Shown here: positions 60,394-64,000 of the stretch, one piece after another
How positions within the stretch are numbered: the first letter of the stretch is position 1
Layout: each line of letters opens with the position of its first letter
Assembly: GCA_031292485.1 (NCBI GenBank)
Contig: JARLHA010000040.1
Span: 1 to 64,000 of the forward strand
Length of the DNA stretch: 64,000 bases
Direction: 5' to 3'
DNA from: Mucilaginibacter sp.
Lineage (GTDB): Bacteria; Bacteroidota; Bacteroidia; Sphingobacteriales; Sphingobacteriaceae
Translations under genes and position numbers: made by a program
The notes under the pieces: model-generated
Told to the model about the DNA's origin: nothing
Seen by the model: the letters and a program-made list of their open reading frames with translations, nothing else
Database searches by the model: none

Positions 60394-60438
60394 AGTACGT
60401 TAATTTTATACGTACAAATATAATTAATTTATACGTAA

Positions 60439-61629
60439 CTATTTAATTACCCCCAGCTCTTTGCCAACCTTGGTAAACGCCGCAATAGCCTTATTTAGAT
60501 GTTCAGTATTATGTGCGGCCGATATCTGCACCCTGATGCGTGCTTTCCCCTGCGGAACCACCGGGTAGTAAAAACCGATCACATAAATGCCTTCTTCCAG
60601 CATTTTGGCGGCAAATTCCTGGGCGAGTTTGGCGTCATACAGCATTACCGGTACTATAGGGTGTACACCCGGTTTAATATCAAAACCGGCCTCGGTTATT
60701 TTTTTGCGGAAATACTGTGTATTGGTTTCCAGTTTATCGCGCAGGTCGGTAGTTTCACTCAGCATGTTCAATACTGCTATTGATGCACCGGTAATGGATG
60801 GAGCGAGCGTATTTGAAAACAAATAGGGACGCGAACGCTGGCGCAGCATATCAATGATCTCTTTACGGCCGGATGTAAAACCTCCTGAGGCGCCGCCCAA
60901 TGCCTTGCCCAAAGTGCCGGTAATAATATCAATTTTGCCCATCACATGATGATGCTCATGCGTACCTCTCCCTGTTTTACCCATAAAGCCTGAGCAGTGG
61001 CTTTCATCAATCATCACCAAAGCATTATATTGCTCAGCCAAAGCGCAAATTTTATCTAATTGCGCAATGGTGCCGTCCATACTAAAAGCGCCGTCTGTTA
61101 CAATGATCCGGTGGCGGCAGCTAACTGTCGCTTTCAGTTTTTCTTCCAGGTCGGCCATGTCATCGTGTTTATAACGCTGGCGCTGTGCTTTGCAAAGGCG
61201 CACACCGTCAATAATAGAGGCGTGATTTAACTCGTCTGAAATAATAGCATCCTGCTCGTTAAACAAGGGTTCAAAAACACCGCCGTTGGCGTCAAAGGCT
61301 GCCGCATAAAGGATCGTGTCCTCGGTGCCTAAAAACTCAGCGATCTTTTTTTCAAGTTCTTTATGAATATCCTGGGTTCCGCAAATAAAACGAACTGAAG
61401 ATAGGCCATACCCATGTGTGTCCAATGCTTCTTTCGCTGCGGCGATAACCTTTGGATGGCTTGACAGACCAAGGTAGTTGTTGGCGCAAAAATTAATTAC
61501 ATGCTTGCCGCCCTGTACAGTAATGTCAGCGCCCTGCGGCGATGTAATTATTCTTTCCCGTTTATATAAACCTGCGCTTTCAATATCGGCAAGCTCCTGC
61601 TGCAAAACCGGCTTTAGTGTGTTATACAT
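60439..61629 (-). CDS. kbl: Glycine C-acetyltransferase (2-amino-3-ketobutyrate CoA ligase)
   Basis: Started at [20 protein letters not shown] the protein has 396 residues, the usual Kbl length; an ATG seven codons earlier is less likely. The PLP-binding Lys is in [17 protein letters not shown], and [22 protein letters not shown] and [14 protein letters not shown] are family motifs. It splits 2-amino-3-ketobutyrate to glycine and acetyl-CoA after threonine dehydrogenase. 8-Amino-7-oxononanoate synthase-like enzymes are relatives, but the motifs fit Kbl. Confidence 0.93.
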   Translation of the reverse strand: MYNTLKPVLQQELADIESAGLYKRERIITSPQGADITVQGGKHVINFCANNYLGLSSHPKVIAAAKEALDTHGYGLSSVRFICGTQDIHKELEKKIAEFLGTEDTILYAAAFDANGGVFEPLFNEQDAIISDELNHASIIDGVRLCKAQRQRYKHDDMADLEEKLKATVSCRHRIIVTDGAFSMDGTIAQLDKICALAEQYNALVMIDESHCSGFMGKTGRGTHEHHHVMGKIDIITGTLGKALGGASGGFTSGRKEIIDMLRQRSRPYLFSNTLAPSITGASIAVLNMLSETTDLRDKLETNTQYFRKKITEAGFDIKPGVHPIVPVMLYDAKLAQEFAAKMLEEGIYVIGFYYPVVPQGKARIRVQISAAHNTEHLNKAIAAFTKVGKELGVIK

Positions 61630-61755
61630 ATTGTAGATTTTAGAGGGCAAAATTAATAATTAAAGATTATCCGACTGGTGTAAATAAAATTAAACAATAT
61701 ATAAAGCTCATTATATCAAACATTTTACCCTTAATGTTTATTTAATGTTAATACC

Positions 61756-64000
61756 ATGAAAAAAACCATACTCTTCACTTTTTTAGCTTTTTCGACTTTT
61801 AATTGCTTTGCACAACAATTTGTTTTATCTGGCCATATAACCGGCGACCAAAATCTGCCAGTTCCGTTTGCCTCTGTTTATATCAAAAATTCAACTTATG
61901 GCACCATCGCCAATGAAAATGGCGATTATATATTTAAGCTCCGGCCCGGCACTTATGATATTGTTTACCGGGTTGTTGGCTATAAAGAGGATGTTGAAAG
62001 GATTAATATTTCCGCCGGGGCCGCAGAACATAACGTACAACTGGCCGATGAACCATTTGAATTAAAACCAGTAATATCAAAGGAAACAAATAAAAACGAC
62101 CCGGCGTATGATATCATGCACCATGTGCTTGATAAACGAAAATTCTATCTCAACGAAGTAAAATCATACCAGTGCGTCATATACATCAAAGGCGTAAAAA
62201 AAATCATCAGTGTACCAAAAACGCTTTTAGATAAAGGGATGGCAAAGCTGCTTGGCCTCGATACAAGCGGCAAAGGAATAGCTTATCAGTCGGAATCGTT
62301 ATCAACCTATAGTTTTAAACAGAAGGATGAAGTAAAAGAGATCTTCGCCGCTTCAAAGGTATCTGGCTCAAACCCTCCTTTTGGCTATAATAAAGCATCA
62401 GACCTGCAGGTTAATTTCTATAAAAACCTGTTTTACATCAATGGCCTTAGCACCCATGGTTTTGTTTCGCCGGTAAGCGCCTATGCTTTTAAATATTATA
62501 AGTTTAAATTATTAGGCACCATATCGGAAGACGGAAAACAGATAGATAAAATTCAGGTTGAAACCCGGATTGGCAAAGCATTGTCATTTACCGGAAGTAT
62601 TTATATTATTGAGGGCGACTGGAGGATTTACGGCGTCGACCTGTATTTAACAAAATCACTAAACAACCTGAATTTTGTGGATACGCTAAGGGTTACACAA
62701 CAATATATCCCTGTTGGGAATACCTGGGAACCATTATCGTTTCAATACAGCTATAACGGCAACGTTAACGGCTTAAAGTTTAGCGGTTACTACCTGGGCA
62801 TAAATAATAATTACAAAATAGATACCCTATTTAAGGAAGACTATTTTAACGGTGAAATTCTGCATGTGGATACCGAAGCTAATAAAAGAAGTGCTGCGTT
62901 TTGGGCAGATAAACGCCCGGTGCCCTTAACATCTCCCGAAGCAAGAAATTATAAAACAAGTGATAGTATTGCCAAATTAAAGGAGTCAAAAAGCTACCAG
63001 GATTCCATACAACATGATGAAAATAAGTTTGCCTTATTACCTTACCTGGTAGATGGATACCTGGCCACCTATAAAAATCATAAGGATTCGCTTTTCGTTT
63101 TACCTCTGTTGCAAACAATATATTACAACACCGTTGAGGGTTGGGGGATTAATTTGAAAGGCAGTTATACGAAAACATTTGAGGATAACCGATCGTTTAG
63201 TGTGTCGCCGGCATTTCGCTACGGAACGTCGGACAAATTGTTTAGCGCAAATATTCACTCCAGCTATACTTTTGATCCTGACAATGTCGGGAAGTTTTTT
63301 TTGGATTTCGGCAGCGATGTGCTCGATCTGAACAATTTAGGTACCCGGTCCCTCTATTTTAATACATTAAGTACGCTTATCAGCGAGCAAAATTTTGTAA
63401 AATATTATCGTTCAGTATTTGGCAGTTTCGGATACCAGCGTGAACTCACAAACGGCATTTTGTGGATGGCCAATTTATCGTATGCTGACAGAACCCAATT
63501 ATATAACACTTCCTTTAACCACATTTTTACTTATTCCCATCTGCGATATACCTCAAATAACCCTTTGGCACCAAATGCACCGCAGGACGACCATTCCATA
63601 TTATTTCCCGAAAACAAGGCACTTACTTTTAATACCTTATTGAGGTTTACTTTCGACCAGCAATATATTACCCGGCCAACCGGTAAGGTTTATTTGCCCT
63701 CCGACTACCCTGTAATTACGGTTAATTATCGAAAAGGGATAAATAACGTATTGGGGTCGGATGTTAATTACGATTTTGTTGCTGTTGATATCGAAGATGA
63801 CCGACTTGCCGTTGGATTGCTGGGGCATTCAGCATTTAAGATTAAAGCCGGGGAGTTTTTTAATAGCCGGAATCTTTACTTTATGGATTACAACCATTTT
63901 ATAGGCAATGAGGGAACAACATCTGATCCAACTTATGTAGGAAGTTTTCACTTTTTGCCATTTTATACGTTCAGTACCAAAGATCCTTTTCTTGAGTTCC
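61756..64000 (+). CDS. DUF5686 outer-membrane protein with CarboxypepD-like domain (C-terminus cut)
   Basis: The frame opens at ATG 61756 and runs to the right edge without a stop, about 748 codons. It begins with a signal peptide (MKKTILFTFLAFSTFNCFAQ). A carboxypeptidase-regulatory-like beta-sandwich follows (FVLSGHITGDQNLPVPFASVYIKNSTYGTIANENGDYIF), then a long DUF5686-type domain and a probable beta-barrel (VSPAFRYGTSDKLFSANIHSSYTF). These proteins sit in the outer membrane of Bacteroidota and resemble TonB-linked proteins without a plug. The function is unknown. The protein is only partly in the window. Confidence 0.85.
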   Translation, partial: MKKTILFTFLAFSTFNCFAQQFVLSGHITGDQNLPVPFASVYIKNSTYGTIANENGDYIFKLRPGTYDIVYRVVGYKEDVERINISAGAAEHNVQLADEPFELKPVISKETNKNDPAYDIMHHVLDKRKFYLNEVKSYQCVIYIKGVKKIISVPKTLLDKGMAKLLGLDTSGKGIAYQSESLSTYSFKQKDEVKEIFAASKVSGSNPPFGYNKASDLQVNFYKNLFYINGLSTHGFVSPVSAYAFKYYKFKLLGTISEDGKQIDKIQVETRIGKALSFTGSIYIIEGDWRIYGVDLYLTKSLNNLNFVDTLRVTQQYIPVGNTWEPLSFQYSYNGNVNGLKFSGYYLGINNNYKIDTLFKEDYFNGEILHVDTEANKRSAAFWADKRPVPLTSPEARNYKTSDSIAKLKESKSYQDSIQHDENKFALLPYLVDGYLATYKNHKDSLFVLPLLQTIYYNTVEGWGINLKGSYTKTFEDNRSFSVSPAFRYGTSDKLFSANIHSSYTFDPDNVGKFFLDFGSDVLDLNNLGTRSLYFNTLSTLISEQNFVKYYRSVFGSFGYQRELTNGILWMANLSYADRTQLYNTSFNHIFTYSHLRYTSNNPLAPNAPQDDHSILFPENKALTFNTLLRFTFDQQYITRPTGKVYLPSDYPVITVNYRKGINNVLGSDVNYDFVAVDIEDDRLAVGLLGHSAFKIKAGEFFNSRNLYFMDYNHFIGNEGTTSDPTYVGSFHFLPFYTFSTKDPFLEF

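Overview
The window looks like a chromosomal segment of a Bacteroidota member of the Sphingobacteriaceae, most like Mucilaginibacter or Pedobacter. I base this on gene families and style: single-cytochrome sdhCAB, a DUF5686/CarboxypepD_reg outer-membrane protein, a DUF5117-type metalloprotease, a BT_3928-like DoxX protein, a bacterial GH3 protein, TAnnTTTG-type promoters, few Shine-Dalgarno sites, and many repeats in the intergenic gaps. No rRNA, tRNA or CRISPR array was recognised. The species assignment is inference.

Region 1 (1-10.3 kb) is accessory DNA. Its centre is a tightly packed minus-strand operon (5291 down to 406). It encodes a JAB/JAMM isopeptidase, a stand-alone E2-like conjugating protein, a 62-residue protein, a ThiF/E1-like activating enzyme, an SMC/AAA-type ATPase and a PtuB-like HNH nuclease. 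This joins a ubiquitin-like conjugation cassette to a Septu-like ATPase/nuclease pair and is the best candidate for an undescribed defence system. Two small co-oriented genes lie upstream: a membrane microprotein and a Cys/His-rich protein. From 6.1 to 10.1 kb there are decaying toxin-antitoxin loci (a VapC gene with a palindromic insertion and a stop codon, a ParE remnant, orphan antitoxins) among dispersed repeats.

Region 2 (10.3-26 kb) holds mostly metabolic genes: an M15 peptidase, heme A synthase, a PfkB kinase, sdhCAB, the phosphoesterase pdeM, and tyrosine catabolism (hppD and hmgA on the minus strand, a fumarylacetoacetase-like gene on the plus strand, and a flavin reductase nearby). 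It also has a probable secreted proteasome-like Ntn hydrolase. The gaps carry an approximately 200-bp MITE-like element and other inverted repeats.

Region 3 (26-38 kb) is the threonine operon thrA-thrB-thrC. A threonine/isoleucine-rich leader peptide and an attenuator hairpin precede it. A ParE-type toxin-antitoxin pair lies downstream. Next come a nitrilase, a thioredoxin-like lipoprotein, a Gfo/Idh/MocA oxidoreductase, a large secreted zinc protease, a single-domain response regulator and an MBL-fold hydrolase.

Region 4 (38-64 kb) is core genome with small accessory insertions. Core genes are recJ, lptB, GH3, folP, doxX, a DppB-like permease, aroK, a PyrR-like phosphoribosyltransferase, rlmD, pheS, kbl and a partial DUF5686 gene. 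Insertions are an AbiEii-type module, a frameshifted PIN gene with a partner, an AAA-DUF4435 ATPase between doxX and the permease, a ParE-type pair behind aroK, and a PIN/RHH pair behind pheS. A cluster of small membrane proteins with a ferritin-like protein and a winged-helix regulator occupies 54-57 kb.

Two genome-wide habits stand out. Intergenic gaps are repeatedly filled by degenerate tandem arrays with 7-9 bp periods, often in facing inverted copies, and one array appears to have entered pheS in frame. Toxin-antitoxin loci are numerous, and several are visibly broken.
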